Assembly (NCBI GenBank): GCA_045576855.1
Contig: JAZNHG010000037.1
Span: forward strand, 46,954 to 110,953
Origin: Colimorpha sp045576855
GTDB taxonomy: Bacteria > Bacteroidota > Bacteroidia > Bacteroidales > P3
Direction of reading: 5' to 3'
DNA: 64,000 nt
Under the pieces are notes generated by a model. That model was given only the letters and a program-made list of their open reading frames with translations, made no database searches and was not told the origin of the DNA. The position numbers and the translations under genes were made by a program. How positions within the stretch are numbered: position 1 is the first letter of the stretch; each line of letters begins with the position of its first letter. Positions 17,743 to 26,177 of the stretch are shown piece after piece.

Positions 17743-17770
17743 AAAAATAGACCGGCACATTGTGGCGGTC
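17743..17770 (-). terminator. Intrinsic terminator of the argS-thioesterase unit
   Basis: Inverted repeat GACCGgCAC/GTGgCGGTC around an ATT loop (17750-17770), followed on the minus strand by a run of T. It lies just past the thioesterase stop at 17795. Confidence 0.6.
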
Positions 17771-17794
17771 ATATGGAATAAGCATCTGGAATCG

Positions 17795-18520
17795 TTACAT
17801 CTGCGTAATCTTGGCGACAACGCTCAGCGCACGCGGATTGCTGATGGACAGATAGTGCGAACCGTTATCCAAGCAGTGTTTTACGGTCAGCAATTCATCG
17901 TAACGCGACTCCAGCTGGAAGTTCAATTCAAGCACAAACGGCTGGCTGGTGGCGAAATCCAGTCCGTGCAGCACATCGAATATCAGCTTGATGTACTCCG
18001 AGTTGTTCATGTGGCGCGTGTGGTCCAGCATCGAGAACGGCACATTGAGTTCCAGCGCAGTCGAGGCGTTGGACATGTCGGGCAGCTTAATCTTGTCGAG
18101 CGTGGCATGTTCGGTAGCCAGAATGTTGTGGTCTTCGTAGCCCTCGATGACTTCGTTCAGCCGGACCACACGCCGCGACTGCATATCAATCAGCGCCCAA
18201 TACGAAGTGCCCGTCAGCAGCTGTTCACCATTGGCCGCCAGCATACGGTAGTCGCGCATGGCAATCAGGCCGTTGTTGCCGCGCGACCATGTGCTCAGGT
18301 CAATCTCTTCGAAGGCATCCGGGAGCCTGTAGATATTGTAGAGCGAGCGCGTGAGCACCCAGGCATGATTCTGCTGCACCAGTTCCTTGAAGCCGATGCC
18401 AGTCATATTACCATGATATTCTGTCACTTCCTGGCACAGACGGACTGCGGCCCAGGGATGCAGACGGTCGTCGATATCGCACAGATACGACGGGGTTTCT
18501 ATATGTTGCTTGTATATCAT
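17795..18520 (-). CDS. Acyl-ACP thioesterase (FatA/FatB-like)
   Basis: 241 aa. Double hot-dog fold typical of acyl-[acyl-carrier-protein] thioesterases that release fatty acids from ACP. Seen: AAVRLCQEVTEYHGNMTGIGF and VLTRSLYNIYRLP in the first repeat, then NVPFSMLDHTRHMNNSEYIK in the second, where the Asp-x-x-x-His-x-Asn pattern provides the catalytic residues. ATG 18520 leaves a 1-base gap after the argS stop; longer versions would run into argS. Probably translated from the argS message. Confidence 0.87.
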   Translation of the reverse strand: MIYKQHIETPSYLCDIDDRLHPWAAVRLCQEVTEYHGNMTGIGFKELVQQNHAWVLTRSLYNIYRLPDAFEEIDLSTWSRGNNGLIAMRDYRMLAANGEQLLTGTSYWALIDMQSRRVVRLNEVIEGYEDHNILATEHATLDKIKLPDMSNASTALELNVPFSMLDHTRHMNNSEYIKLIFDVLHGLDFATSQPFVLELNFQLESRYDELLTVKHCLDNGSHYLSISNPRALSVVAKITQM

Positions 18521-18521
18521 A

Positions 18522-20312
18522 TCACATCCGTTCGGGCACTTCAATACCCAGGATATCCATTGTGTTTCTCAGTGCCGTGGCCACCATAGCGCACAGGCCG
18601 ACGCGGAAGCGCTTCAGCCGGGCATCGCTTTCGCGCAGAATCGGAGTATCCTGGTAGAAACTGTTGAAGGCTTTGGCCAGGTCGTAGGCATAGTTGGCCA
18701 CCATAGCCGGACTGTAGGCCGCGGCGGCGGCGGCCACGCTCTCGGGCAGTGCGTGCAGCACTTTCACCACGGCACGTTCCTTTTCGTTCAGGCTCAATCC
18801 GTTGCACACCTCCAGCGGAGCGGAACACTCCTCCCCTGCCTTGCGCACGATGCTGCAGATGCGGGCGTGGGTGTATTGGATAAAGGGGCCGGTATTGCCG
18901 TTGAAGTCGATACTTTCGGCCGGGTTGAAGAGCATATTCTTGGTTGGGTCGACCTTGAGGATGAAGTATTTGAGAGCGCCGAGGGCCAGCATGTGGTATA
19001 GGTTGCGCTGCTCCTCCTCGCTCAGTTCGTCGGCCTTGCCGCGCTCGCGGCTCATCTCGGCGGCGGTCTGCTCCATCTCGTCGATCAGGTCGTCGGCGTC
19101 CACCACGGTGCCTTCGCGCGACTTCATCTTGCCATTGGGCAGCTCCACCATGCCGTAGCTCAGGTGATAGACATTGTCGGCCCACGAAAAGCCTAGTTTA
19201 CCGAGGATTAGCTTCAGTACCTTAAAGTGATAGTCTTGCTCGTTGCCGACCACATATATCAGCCGTTCGGAGCCGAAATCGTTGTGGCGCAGCAGCGCGG
19301 TACCCAGGTCTTGGGTCATGTAGACGCTGGTGCCGTCCTTGCGCAGGAGCAGCTTCTGGTCCAGGCCGTCGCCCGTGAGGTCGCACCATACAGAGCCATC
19401 GTCGCGCCGATAGAGCACGCCCATATCCAGACCTTTCTGCACCAGCTCTTTGCCCAGCAGATAGGTCTGACTCTCGTAATACACCTTGTCGAAGCCCACG
19501 CCCAGCCGGCGGTAGGTCTCGTCGAAGCCGGCATAGACCCAGCCGTTCATCTTCTCCCACAGCGCGCGCACCTCGGCGTCGCCCTCTTCCCAGCGTTTCA
19601 GCATCTGCTGGGCCTCCACCATGAGGGGGGCCTCACGCTTGGCCTGCTCCTCCTCTACCCCACTCTCCATCAGCTGCTTGACCTCGGCCTTGTAGTGCTT
19701 GTCGAACTCCACATAGTATTTGCCCACCAGGTGGTCGCCCTTCATGCCGCTGCTTTCGGGCGTCTCGCCGCCGCCGAAGCGCTGCCAGGCCAGCATGCTC
19801 TTGCAGATGTGTATGCCGCGGTCGTTGACCAGATTCACCTTCTTCACATTGGCACCGGCGGCCTCCAGCAGACGGCTCACCGACCAACCGAGCAGATTGT
19901 TTCTGATATGTCCCAAGTGCAACGGTTTGTTGGTGTTAGGGCTGCTGTATTCAACCACTACTGGAGCATCGGAAGCCGAGGCGCACTTCAGTCCGAAGCG
20001 CGTGTCGGCGGCATGCTCGACGACAAATTGCTGCCAATAGGCGTCGCCGATTTCGAAGTTGAGAAATCCCTTGATGACATTGAAACCGCCGACGAGGGGC
20101 AGATGCTCCTTCACATAGGCGCCAATCTCCTGAGCCACAGCCTCGGGACTGCGTCGTGCCTGCTTCACATAGGGGAACACCACAAGCGTGTAATCGCCGC
20201 TGAAATCGCGACGGGTATCCTGCAGCACGACGCCCTCGGCCGGCTGTGCAATGCCGTAAAGCGCATCCAGCGCCTGGCTAATAGTCTGTGTGAGTGAGGT
20301 TATTATATTCAT
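18522..20312 (-). CDS. argS: Arginyl-tRNA synthetase
   Basis: Charges tRNA-Arg; cytoplasmic class I synthetase. 596 aa. Additional N-terminal domain (1-about 110), then the catalytic core with HLGH at 132-135 (the HIGH motif) in a SSPNTNKPLHLGHIRNN block, and KMKSREG as the degenerate KMSKS loop. The C-terminal anticodon-binding domain ends ..MDILGIEVPERM. ATG 20312 (MNIITSLTQTISQAL) was chosen because the longer frame runs across the promoter at 20334-20341. Confidence 0.97.
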   Translation of the reverse strand: MNIITSLTQTISQALDALYGIAQPAEGVVLQDTRRDFSGDYTLVVFPYVKQARRSPEAVAQEIGAYVKEHLPLVGGFNVIKGFLNFEIGDAYWQQFVVEHAADTRFGLKCASASDAPVVVEYSSPNTNKPLHLGHIRNNLLGWSVSRLLEAAGANVKKVNLVNDRGIHICKSMLAWQRFGGGETPESSGMKGDHLVGKYYVEFDKHYKAEVKQLMESGVEEEQAKREAPLMVEAQQMLKRWEEGDAEVRALWEKMNGWVYAGFDETYRRLGVGFDKVYYESQTYLLGKELVQKGLDMGVLYRRDDGSVWCDLTGDGLDQKLLLRKDGTSVYMTQDLGTALLRHNDFGSERLIYVVGNEQDYHFKVLKLILGKLGFSWADNVYHLSYGMVELPNGKMKSREGTVVDADDLIDEMEQTAAEMSRERGKADELSEEEQRNLYHMLALGALKYFILKVDPTKNMLFNPAESIDFNGNTGPFIQYTHARICSIVRKAGEECSAPLEVCNGLSLNEKERAVVKVLHALPESVAAAAAAYSPAMVANYAYDLAKAFNSFYQDTPILRESDARLKRFRVGLCAMVATALRNTMDILGIEVPERM

Positions 20313-20333
20313 ATTAACGTATTTTTCAAACTG

Positions 20334-20341
20334 CAAAGATA
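20334..20341 (-). promoter_or_regulatory. -7 box of argS
   Basis: TATCTTTG on the minus strand, 21 bases before the argS ATG. No good -33 TTTG is seen. Confidence 0.6.
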
Positions 20342-20503
20342 CAAAAAAAAACTCATCTGCGACATCCGGCGACCGCTTTTTGGCATTTTTTTCACCCGCC
20401 GAAGTGGCCACACCACCGCAGTGGTGTAGGAACGCCCCCGCCACCCCACCCCGCCACCGGCGGACAAGGGTGCAGCAATCGACCGCCCATCGGCAATGTA
20501 ACG
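20342..20503. other. Non-coding G+C-rich spacer between argS promoter and repeat element A
   Basis: No gene. Contains a hairpin with 7-bp arms ACACCAC/GTGGTGT and a CGCA loop (20410-20427), then a C-rich stretch. No recognised RNA family. Confidence 0.5.
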
Positions 20504-20636
20504 CCTTATCAACTACTACTATAGTAGGTGTTGGTAAGGTGTTGGTAAGGCGTTGGTAAGGCGTTGGTAAGGAGATGATAGGTTGGGAGCCTGAGGTTCA
20601 GTGGGTTACAAGGGCGATTTTTCGCGTCACAACAGG
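20504..20636 (+). repeat. 133-bp dispersed intergenic element, copy A
   Basis: Starts CCTTATCAACTACTAC, has a dyad around CTACTATAGTAG, four 11-bp iterons GTTGGTAAGGN (20530-20573) and a fifth degenerate one (20574-20584), then a conserved tail with GAGGTTCAGTGGGTTAC and TTTTTCGCGTCACAACAGG. About 90% identical to copies at 30957-31089 and 44618-44750. It lies 49 bp upstream of the tRNA promoter, in the same direction. Confidence 0.92.
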
Positions 20637-20685
20637 TTGGGGTGTTTTTTCTGCGGAGAAAAAAAAGGGTTGGATGAAAAAAAGT

Positions 20686-20716
20686 TTTGCCAGATAAAAA
20701 AATAGTCGTATCTTTG
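20686..20716 (+). promoter_or_regulatory. Promoter of the tRNA gene
   Basis: TTTG (20686-20689), 19 bp, TATCTTTG (20709-20716). A near-perfect Bacteroidota promoter, about 33 bp before the tRNA. Confidence 0.8.
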
Positions 20717-20749
20717 CACATGCTTCGAGAGAGGGATAATGTGGCTTAA

Positions 20750-20823
20750 GGCCCCTTAGCTCAGTCGGTTAGAGCAGCTGACTCATAATCAGCGGGTCCT
20801 TGGTTCGAGCCCGAGAGGGGCCA
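20750..20823 (+). tRNA. tRNA with CAU anticodon, most likely tRNA-Ile2
   Basis: Full cloverleaf: acceptor GGCCCCT/AGGGGCC, D-stem GCTC/GAGC, anticodon stem GCTGA/TCAGC with loop CTCATAA, T-arm CTTGG-TTCGAGC-CCGAG. CCA is not encoded. The G1-C72 pair rules out initiator tRNA. The acceptor bases C4-G69 and C5-G68 and the whole GGCCCCU arm equal those of E. coli ileX, which TilS converts to a lysidine-bearing tRNA-Ile reading AUA; elongator tRNA-Met of E. coli has U4 and A5. Identity is therefore inferred as Ile2, with Met the alternative. Confidence 0.85.
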
Positions 20824-20831
20824 CAAAGAGC

Positions 20832-20894
20832 GAATGTTGAATTTCGAATTTTGAATATTGAATAGCCAAATTCAAAATTCAGAATTCAACATTC
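20832..20894. repeat. Fold-back array of nine 7-bp units
   Basis: Five units of the form GAATNNN followed without a break by four of the form NNNATTC, all in one 7-bp register (9 x 7 = 63 bp). The two halves are inverted repeats, so RNA or single-strand DNA would fold into a long imperfect hairpin. It begins 8 bp after the tRNA and ends 14 bp before ruvX. Confidence 0.85.
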
Positions 20895-20908
20895 AGTTTT
20901 TAGGAGCA

Positions 20909-21334
20909 ATGGGACGCATAATGGCAATAGACTACGGACGAGTGCGCACGGGTCTGTCGGTGACCGACCCGCTACGCATCATAGCCACCGCCTTGACGAC
21001 GGTGGACACACGGTCGTTGATGCCGTACATAAAGGGCTATTGCGCGCGCGAGGAGGTGGACGTGTTTGTGGTGGGCGAAGCAAAGCGCATGGACGGCAGC
21101 CCCAGCGAGTCGGCAGCACTGATAGAGCCGTTTGTGGCCCAGTTGCGGCAGGCGTTTCCCGACCGCGAGGTGGCCCGGGTCGACGAGCGCTTCACGTCGA
21201 AGATAGCCTTCCGCAGCATGATAGACAGCGGGCTGAAGAAGAAGGACCGCCGCAACAAGGGGACCATAGACCAGGTCTCTGCCGTGCTCATCCTACAATC
21301 TTATATGGACACAATCAAAAACAGCAACCGATGA
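20909..21334 (+). CDS. ruvX: Putative Holliday junction resolvase / pre-16S rRNA nuclease RuvX (YqgF)
   Basis: 141 aa. RNase H-like fold: GRIMAIDYGRVRTGLSVTDP at the N-terminus with the catalytic Asp, VVGEAKRMDGSPSESA, and VARVDERFTSKIA with the second acidic pair. YqgF matures the 5' end of 16S rRNA in E. coli and is also proposed to cut Holliday junctions. ATG 20909 follows a good ribosome-binding site (TAGGAGC) and leaves the family N-terminus intact; an upstream in-frame ATG lies inside the heptad array. Its stop overlaps the def start (ATGA). Confidence 0.92.
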   Translation: MGRIMAIDYGRVRTGLSVTDPLRIIATALTTVDTRSLMPYIKGYCAREEVDVFVVGEAKRMDGSPSESAALIEPFVAQLRQAFPDREVARVDERFTSKIAFRSMIDSGLKKKDRRNKGTIDQVSAVLILQSYMDTIKNSNR

Positions 21335-21894
21335 TATTACCCATAGTTGGCTACGGCCATCCGACCTTGCGCAAGGTGGCGCAACCGATAGACAGAGACT
21401 ACCCCAACCTGAAAGAGCTGGTGGCTAACATGTACGAGACCATGTATGCGGCCGACGGCGTGGGGCTGGCGGCTCCGCAGGTGGACCTCTCGATACGCGT
21501 GGTGGTGATTGGCTTCCGCCCCTACGACGAGAAGACGGACTCCTACGGCGAAGTGACCGAGCAGCATACGCTGGTGAACCCCGAGATACTGGAGTTCGGC
21601 GAGCAGAAAGACTATTTCAACGAAGGGTGCCTCTCGGTGCCTGACATCCACGAAGATGTGCTGCGCCCGACGACGGTGAAGGTGCACTACTGGGACGAGA
21701 ACTGGGAGGAGCACACCGATGTGGCCACGGGCCTCTATGCCCGCGTGGTGCAGCATGAGGTGGACCACCTGGACGGCAAGGTGTTTACCGACCGCCTGTC
21801 CACACTGCGCAAGACACTGCTGCGCCGCCGCCTGGGCGACATAGCCGCCGGCAAGGTGCACACCAAATACAAAATGAAACCCGTACGCAAATAG
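21331..21894 (+). CDS. def: Peptide deformylase
   Basis: Removes the N-formyl group from nascent proteins; metal-dependent, cytoplasmic. 187 aa. All three signature motifs are present: GVGLAAPQ at 43-50, EGCLS at 98-102 (metal Cys) and HEVDH at 142-146 (two metal His and catalytic Glu). It overlaps ruvX by 4 bases and is followed 13 bases later by the TPR lipoprotein. Confidence 0.97.
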   Translation: MILPIVGYGHPTLRKVAQPIDRDYPNLKELVANMYETMYAADGVGLAAPQVDLSIRVVVIGFRPYDEKTDSYGEVTEQHTLVNPEILEFGEQKDYFNEGCLSVPDIHEDVLRPTTVKVHYWDENWEEHTDVATGLYARVVQHEVDHLDGKVFTDRLSTLRKTLLRRRLGDIAAGKVHTKYKMKPVRK

Positions 21895-21907
21895 CAAACC
21901 ATACGCC

Positions 21908-22429
21908 ATGAAGAAGATAATAGTCCCGCTGCTGGCAGTATGCCTGTTGGCTGCATGCAGCCCCAACCGTGAAAAACAGCTGAAAGCCATCGAAGAACAC
22001 GAACTGGCCCTCTCGACGCTGGACCGCATCAGCGACGACAGCGAGATGGAAGAGGTGCTGAAGCTGTACCGCACCTTTGCCGCCGACTTTCCGGACGACA
22101 GTCTGGCACCGGTGTACATGCAGCGTGCCGCCGACATATATGTCAGCACCGGACGCTCGGACCAGGCCGTAAGCCTGCTGGACAGCGTGATAGAGCTCTA
22201 CCCCGGCTTCGAGGACATGGGCGGCTGCTGGTTCCTGAAAGGGCTGGCCTACGAGAATGCCGAGCAGTTCGACTCGGCCCGCGCGGCCTACACATACTTT
22301 GTGGACAACTATCCCGAGCACAGCCTGGCCCACGACACCCGCTTCCTGATAGACCATCTGGGCATGACCCCGGAGGAGATGCTGGAGGCTGCACTGCAGG
22401 CTCGCGAGAACCAAGAGCAGAACGAATAG
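21908..22429 (+). CDS. TPR-containing lipoprotein
   Basis: 173 aa. Lipobox LLAAC (Cys at about residue 17), then three TPR-like helical pairs (about 25-150): VLKLYRTFAADFPDDSLAPVYMQRAADIYVS, QAVSLLDSVIELYPGF, FDSARAAYTYFVDNYPEHSLAHDT. Resembles YbgF/BamD-type scaffolds in layout but is shorter. Position after def in the same direction is common in Bacteroidales. Specific partner unknown. Confidence 0.8.
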   Translation: MKKIIVPLLAVCLLAACSPNREKQLKAIEEHELALSTLDRISDDSEMEEVLKLYRTFAADFPDDSLAPVYMQRAADIYVSTGRSDQAVSLLDSVIELYPGFEDMGGCWFLKGLAYENAEQFDSARAAYTYFVDNYPEHSLAHDTRFLIDHLGMTPEEMLEAALQARENQEQNE

Positions 22430-22439
22430 CGACGAAAGC

Positions 22440-25088
22440 ATGAAAGTCAGCTCGTTTCGCATCCGCGCCAGCTATCCCAACTATTTCATGGTTCAACTCT
22501 ACGCCCGCGAAGGACGAGAGATATTCAACCACGACAGCGAAGACCCGTCCAACCGACTGGAGGGTAACAAACCCGGCACGGTAATCTACCGCCTGGAAGG
22601 CGAAGAGCAGACACAGCGCGAGCTGCCGCCGCGGTGGTACGACATGTACCGCCTGCTGCGCCTGGCGGGCACCGAGCGGAAGCGCTACCTGGAAATGCTG
22701 CTCGAGGAGCAGCACGACGGCTTCGCCCCCGCGGCACTGGAGATGATGCGCGACGCCTTCCGCAAGGAATGCCAGGAATATGTGGCCGCACACCCGCTGA
22801 CCGACAGCGCCGAACTCATCACCACCCTTACGCAAGGCGATTTCACCGACGAGGAAATCAGCTACAAAGGCCGCATGCTGCTGGACCTGACCCACAACAG
22901 CTATCCGGTGCCGGACTTCTGCATCATCACCTCGCGCGCATTCAACCAACCCGAACAGATGCCACGACTGGTGGAAGCGGCCATCAGCAACCTGGAGACT
23001 ATGGCCAACTGCCGTCTGGGCGACAGCCATACTCCGCTGGTATTCGCCATACGGTGCGCCATGCCGCAATACATCCCCGGCCTGATGCCCACACTGCTGA
23101 ATATCGGCGTCACGCGCACGGCATACAATGCCCTCTGCCATATGTACGACGAGACGATGGCCAACCGTGTGTATCTGAGCACACTGCACTCCATAGCCGA
23201 GATGCTTGGCATCGAACACCGCTACCAACGGTCGGACGTCAGCCTGAGCACCGAGGAGCAAAGGCAGCGCATCGTCGAGCTGGAACGGAACATCGGAGAG
23301 AAAGACCCTCGGCTGCTGGCCGACGCCCACTATCAGGCATTGCAACTGGTGCTGCATGTGCGCAAGTTCTATATCGACAACAGCGACCTGATACTCACCT
23401 TCATGCAAGGCAAGCAGGCATACCCAAGCTTCATATTGCAGCGCATGGTCTGGACCATAGGCAACAACGACAGCTACCCCGGAGTGCTCTACAGCCGCCA
23501 CTCACGCACCGGTGTGGGCAAGCAGGTGGAGAGCTACCGCAACATCTTCGGCGAGGAAATCATGACGGGCGACGTGACTACCGAGGACCTGGCCTACCAC
23601 GACCGGAGCGAAATACGCAGCAAATTCCCGGCAGTCTATCATTTCGACCCCCTACTGAAGAAGCTGGAGGGCCGCTACCGGACGCCCGTCACCATCGAAT
23701 TTGCCGTCGAAAGCCGCCCCCATCAGCTGAGCCTTTTCTCTGTGTTGCAGCTGAATGCATCGGAGATGACTGGACGCGCGGCACTGGTGTCGTCAATCAA
23801 CCTGCGCAACGAGGGTCTTATCGGCGACTCCGATGTCACCGACCTTATCAAGCCCTACCATCTGCGCCAGATAGTATCGGCCTCGATTGACGACAAATCG
23901 CTCTCGAAACTACAGTTCTTTGGCCACGGCCTGTCGGTACTGCCCCGCACAGCATGTGCCGCCCGCCTGTGCCTGTCGATAGGCAAAGCGCGCGAATGGA
24001 AAGCCAAAGGCCAGAACGTCTGCCTCTGTCAAGAGCATTTCGTGCCGGAGGACACCATCACACTCAACGAAGTGGACGCCATATTGAGCATGATGCCTGC
24101 CGCCATCCATGTGGTCACCGCCTGCCGCGGCTACGGCATACCCGCCTTCATGGACCTGCACAGCTATGGCATACGCATCGACGGTGCCTCAATCGTCAAC
24201 AGCGAAGGGGTGAGAATCAGCGAGGGCGAATTGCTGACCGTCAGCTCGCGTCGTCAGAGCATCTACCGCGGTGAGGCCGATTTCCGTCCGGCCCGCTTCA
24301 CCAAGTATCTGCAAGGGGCGCCGGTGGAACTAAGCGATGTGGAGCAACAGTTCTTCGCCGAAATGAAGAACGCCTATCTGCAATACCAGAATATAGTCAA
24401 CAGCCAGCAGGCATCCTTCATCACCGACCTGGGAAAGCTGGCGCGCCTGGTGAGGCTGGACCTGCACGACAACCCCAAGAAGGCTGCCGGAATTGTCAAC
24501 TCCTGGTTCGAGTCGCGTCCCGACGACTATGTAGACGGTGTACTCCGCAGCCGCATGGGTGACCATAACGACCAGAGCCGACTCTTCAATCTGCTGGACA
24601 CCAGCCATAAGATAGACTTCTTCCAACGCATCAGCACGGTTTGTATGCAACGGGGCATTTCCGGCCTCACCGCCGGAAGCTTCATGATAGGCCGCTTCAC
24701 GGCCCATCCCCTACCCACCCGTATGTGGAACTCATTGTCCGACAAGATTGTGGCATTTCTGCTGAACGAATATGTCCTATACGAAAAGTATCAACAAGTA
24801 CTCCAGGAGGTAGGCGAAATCAAGCTGGCTCGCGCCCACTCGCGCATCGAGACCGAAGGCATCGACAACATGGTGCTCCGCAGCTTCGACCTCACCAATT
24901 TCTACCCCCTGCTGCAGTCGAACCACCGCTGGCCGGCGGTGGCCGACGCCCTGGAACACATCGACCATCAGGACAACACCCACCTGCTCATCGAGATGAT
25001 GAGCCACCCACTGGACGAACTCTTCGACCTCAGCACCCCCTGGAAGCGCGCCCAGCTAGACGACATCATGCGACAAGCAGGCATTTGA
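22440..25088 (+). CDS. PPDK/PEP-synthase-like protein without the PEP-binding barrel
   Basis: 882 aa. The middle resembles the ATP-grasp part of pyruvate phosphate dikinase: LLDLTHNSYPVPDFCIITSRAF, PLVFAIRCAMPQYIPGLMPTLLNIGV (compare VRSGA..MPGMMDT.LN.GL of PPDK, Arg kept) and NDSYPGVLYSRHSRTG..GEEIMTGDVTTEDL. Residues about 530-620 resemble the swivelling phosphohistidine domain, with AAIHVVTACRGYGIPA placing His557 where PPDK has its phosphorylated His. The last 260 residues are an unrecognised helical region instead of the PEP/pyruvate TIM barrel, and the N-terminal 120 residues are also novel to me. A phosphotransfer from ATP to His is possible; the final acceptor is unknown. It starts 10 bases after the lipoprotein and converges on the PagL-like gene, 12 bases away. 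Confidence 0.75.
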   Translation: MKVSSFRIRASYPNYFMVQLYAREGREIFNHDSEDPSNRLEGNKPGTVIYRLEGEEQTQRELPPRWYDMYRLLRLAGTERKRYLEMLLEEQHDGFAPAALEMMRDAFRKECQEYVAAHPLTDSAELITTLTQGDFTDEEISYKGRMLLDLTHNSYPVPDFCIITSRAFNQPEQMPRLVEAAISNLETMANCRLGDSHTPLVFAIRCAMPQYIPGLMPTLLNIGVTRTAYNALCHMYDETMANRVYLSTLHSIAEMLGIEHRYQRSDVSLSTEEQRQRIVELERNIGEKDPRLLADAHYQALQLVLHVRKFYIDNSDLILTFMQGKQAYPSFILQRMVWTIGNNDSYPGVLYSRHSRTGVGKQVESYRNIFGEEIMTGDVTTEDLAYHDRSEIRSKFPAVYHFDPLLKKLEGRYRTPVTIEFAVESRPHQLSLFSVLQLNASEMTGRAALVSSINLRNEGLIGDSDVTDLIKPYHLRQIVSASIDDKSLSKLQFFGHGLSVLPRTACAARLCLSIGKAREWKAKGQNVCLCQEHFVPEDTITLNEVDAILSMMPAAIHVVTACRGYGIPAFMDLHSYGIRIDGASIVNSEGVRISEGELLTVSSRRQSIYRGEADFRPARFTKYLQGAPVELSDVEQQFFAEMKNAYLQYQNIVNSQQASFITDLGKLARLVRLDLHDNPKKAAGIVNSWFESRPDDYVDGVLRSRMGDHNDQSRLFNLLDTSHKIDFFQRISTVCMQRGISGLTAGSFMIGRFTAHPLPTRMWNSLSDKIVAFLLNEYVLYEKYQQVLQEVGEIKLARAHSRIETEGIDNMVLRSFDLTNFYPLLQSNHRWPAVADALEHIDHQDNTHLLIEMMSHPLDELFDLSTPWKRAQLDDIMRQAGI

Positions 25089-25100
25089 ACCCGGAGTGTT

Positions 25101-26177
25101 CTACGGGCGGGATGAAAGCGTAGACGGACGGCTGGGAAGACGGAATCGGTGACCATAGCTCCATTCTACAAAGTCGGCTTGTCCGGCATGGGCGTTGATA
25201 CCAATGCCGACATAATTGTGTCCGAAGTTGTAATAGAGCGCTACCCGCTCGTAGAAAGGTATGCCTACCCGTGAGGATGCCGCCAGGACAGGTCCCATGC
25301 CGGCCTTGATACTCAGTGGTCCCCAAAAGCCTTCGACGAAAGCCAGCATACTCACATATACCGGCGCAGTGTAGTCATCATGATACCAGACAACTTGCTC
25401 GCGGTGGCTGAAGTTGTACCAGAAGTCAACCGTGGCGCCATAAGCCACCCGAGGGCTGTGGTGATACTCGTAGTTGAGCGACAAGTCATAGCATAGAAAT
25501 AACCCCTGCTGGGATGAATGGCGCGCCGCAACCAGTCCGGGCGAAAGGGTAAATCCCAGCGCATGATAGGGCAAGAAATTCTCCACAGGCTCCGTCTGTG
25601 GCACAGAAGACACAGATGTCGGTCGAGTCAAGGCGTAGGTCAAGCCAAGTTGGAAATAGTTAAGGCCGCGATTGGGCAAACGCAGAGCCCCGTTGCTGGT
25701 ATGGAGCAAACCAAGCGACAGGCGCAGGCGTTCGCTGCAACGGACGGATAACGACGTACCAATCAGGAAGGTAATCGGTGTGGTGATATATACGTTATTG
25801 GTGTCGCCGGTGAGATTGGCCGGTTTGGTGAAAGCGGCAGCGCCGAGTCCCACATCCCAATCCAGCCACGACGTCAGCGGGGTGCGCATCTTTCCAGCCA
25901 ACCCAAAGCGATAGCCACAGATGCTATGAGGCGAGACACTCCAATCAGCCATCACGCCGAACAACGGCTGCGGATAAGCATACTTCCAGTCCGCATCCGG
26001 CACCCGGAACCACCATGTGGCTTCAATACTGCCACACACTATATTGTCTGGCGATTGGAAATCATAGGCCGTAAGCATATATTCGGGAGAAAGCGTCAAT
26101 TCCACATGGGAGGACTGTGACCTTACCGCTAACGGAAGGAGACACAACAGAACCGCTACAAACCCCGACTTAGCCAT
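25101..26177 (-). CDS. Outer-membrane acyloxyacyl hydrolase / lipid A deacylase (PagL-like)
   Basis: 358 aa with a signal peptide (AVLLCLLPLAVRSQ). The mature protein has many amphipathic strands ending in aromatic residues, as in an outer-membrane barrel. Near the middle is LLHTSNGALRLPNRGLNYF, which fits the PagL motif HxSN...PNxG carrying the catalytic His and Ser. PagL removes the 3-O acyl chain of lipid A. It is about twice the length of Pseudomonas PagL; the extra strands after about residue 210 may form a second domain. ATG 26177 overlaps the end of ligA by 8 bases (AATGGCTAA), so the two are translationally coupled. Confidence 0.78.
   Translation of the reverse strand: MAKSGFVAVLLCLLPLAVRSQSSHVELTLSPEYMLTAYDFQSPDNIVCGSIEATWWFRVPDADWKYAYPQPLFGVMADWSVSPHSICGYRFGLAGKMRTPLTSWLDWDVGLGAAAFTKPANLTGDTNNVYITTPITFLIGTSLSVRCSERLRLSLGLLHTSNGALRLPNRGLNYFQLGLTYALTRPTSVSSVPQTEPVENFLPYHALGFTLSPGLVAARHSSQQGLFLCYDLSLNYEYHHSPRVAYGATVDFWYNFSHREQVVWYHDDYTAPVYVSMLAFVEGFWGPLSIKAGMGPVLAASSRVGIPFYERVALYYNFGHNYVGIGINAHAGQADFVEWSYGHRFRLPSRPSTLSSRP

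Noticed and set aside
20530..20584. CRISPR-like direct repeats in the iteron region
   Set aside because: Units are 11 bp, abut without spacers, and no cas gene is present.
20750..20823. Initiator tRNA-Met
   Set aside because: It has a normal G1-C72 pair and no GGG/CCC run in the anticodon stem.
22440..25088. Pyruvate phosphate dikinase
   Set aside because: The PEP/pyruvate-binding barrel with its catalytic Cys is not found, so the name would overstate the evidence.
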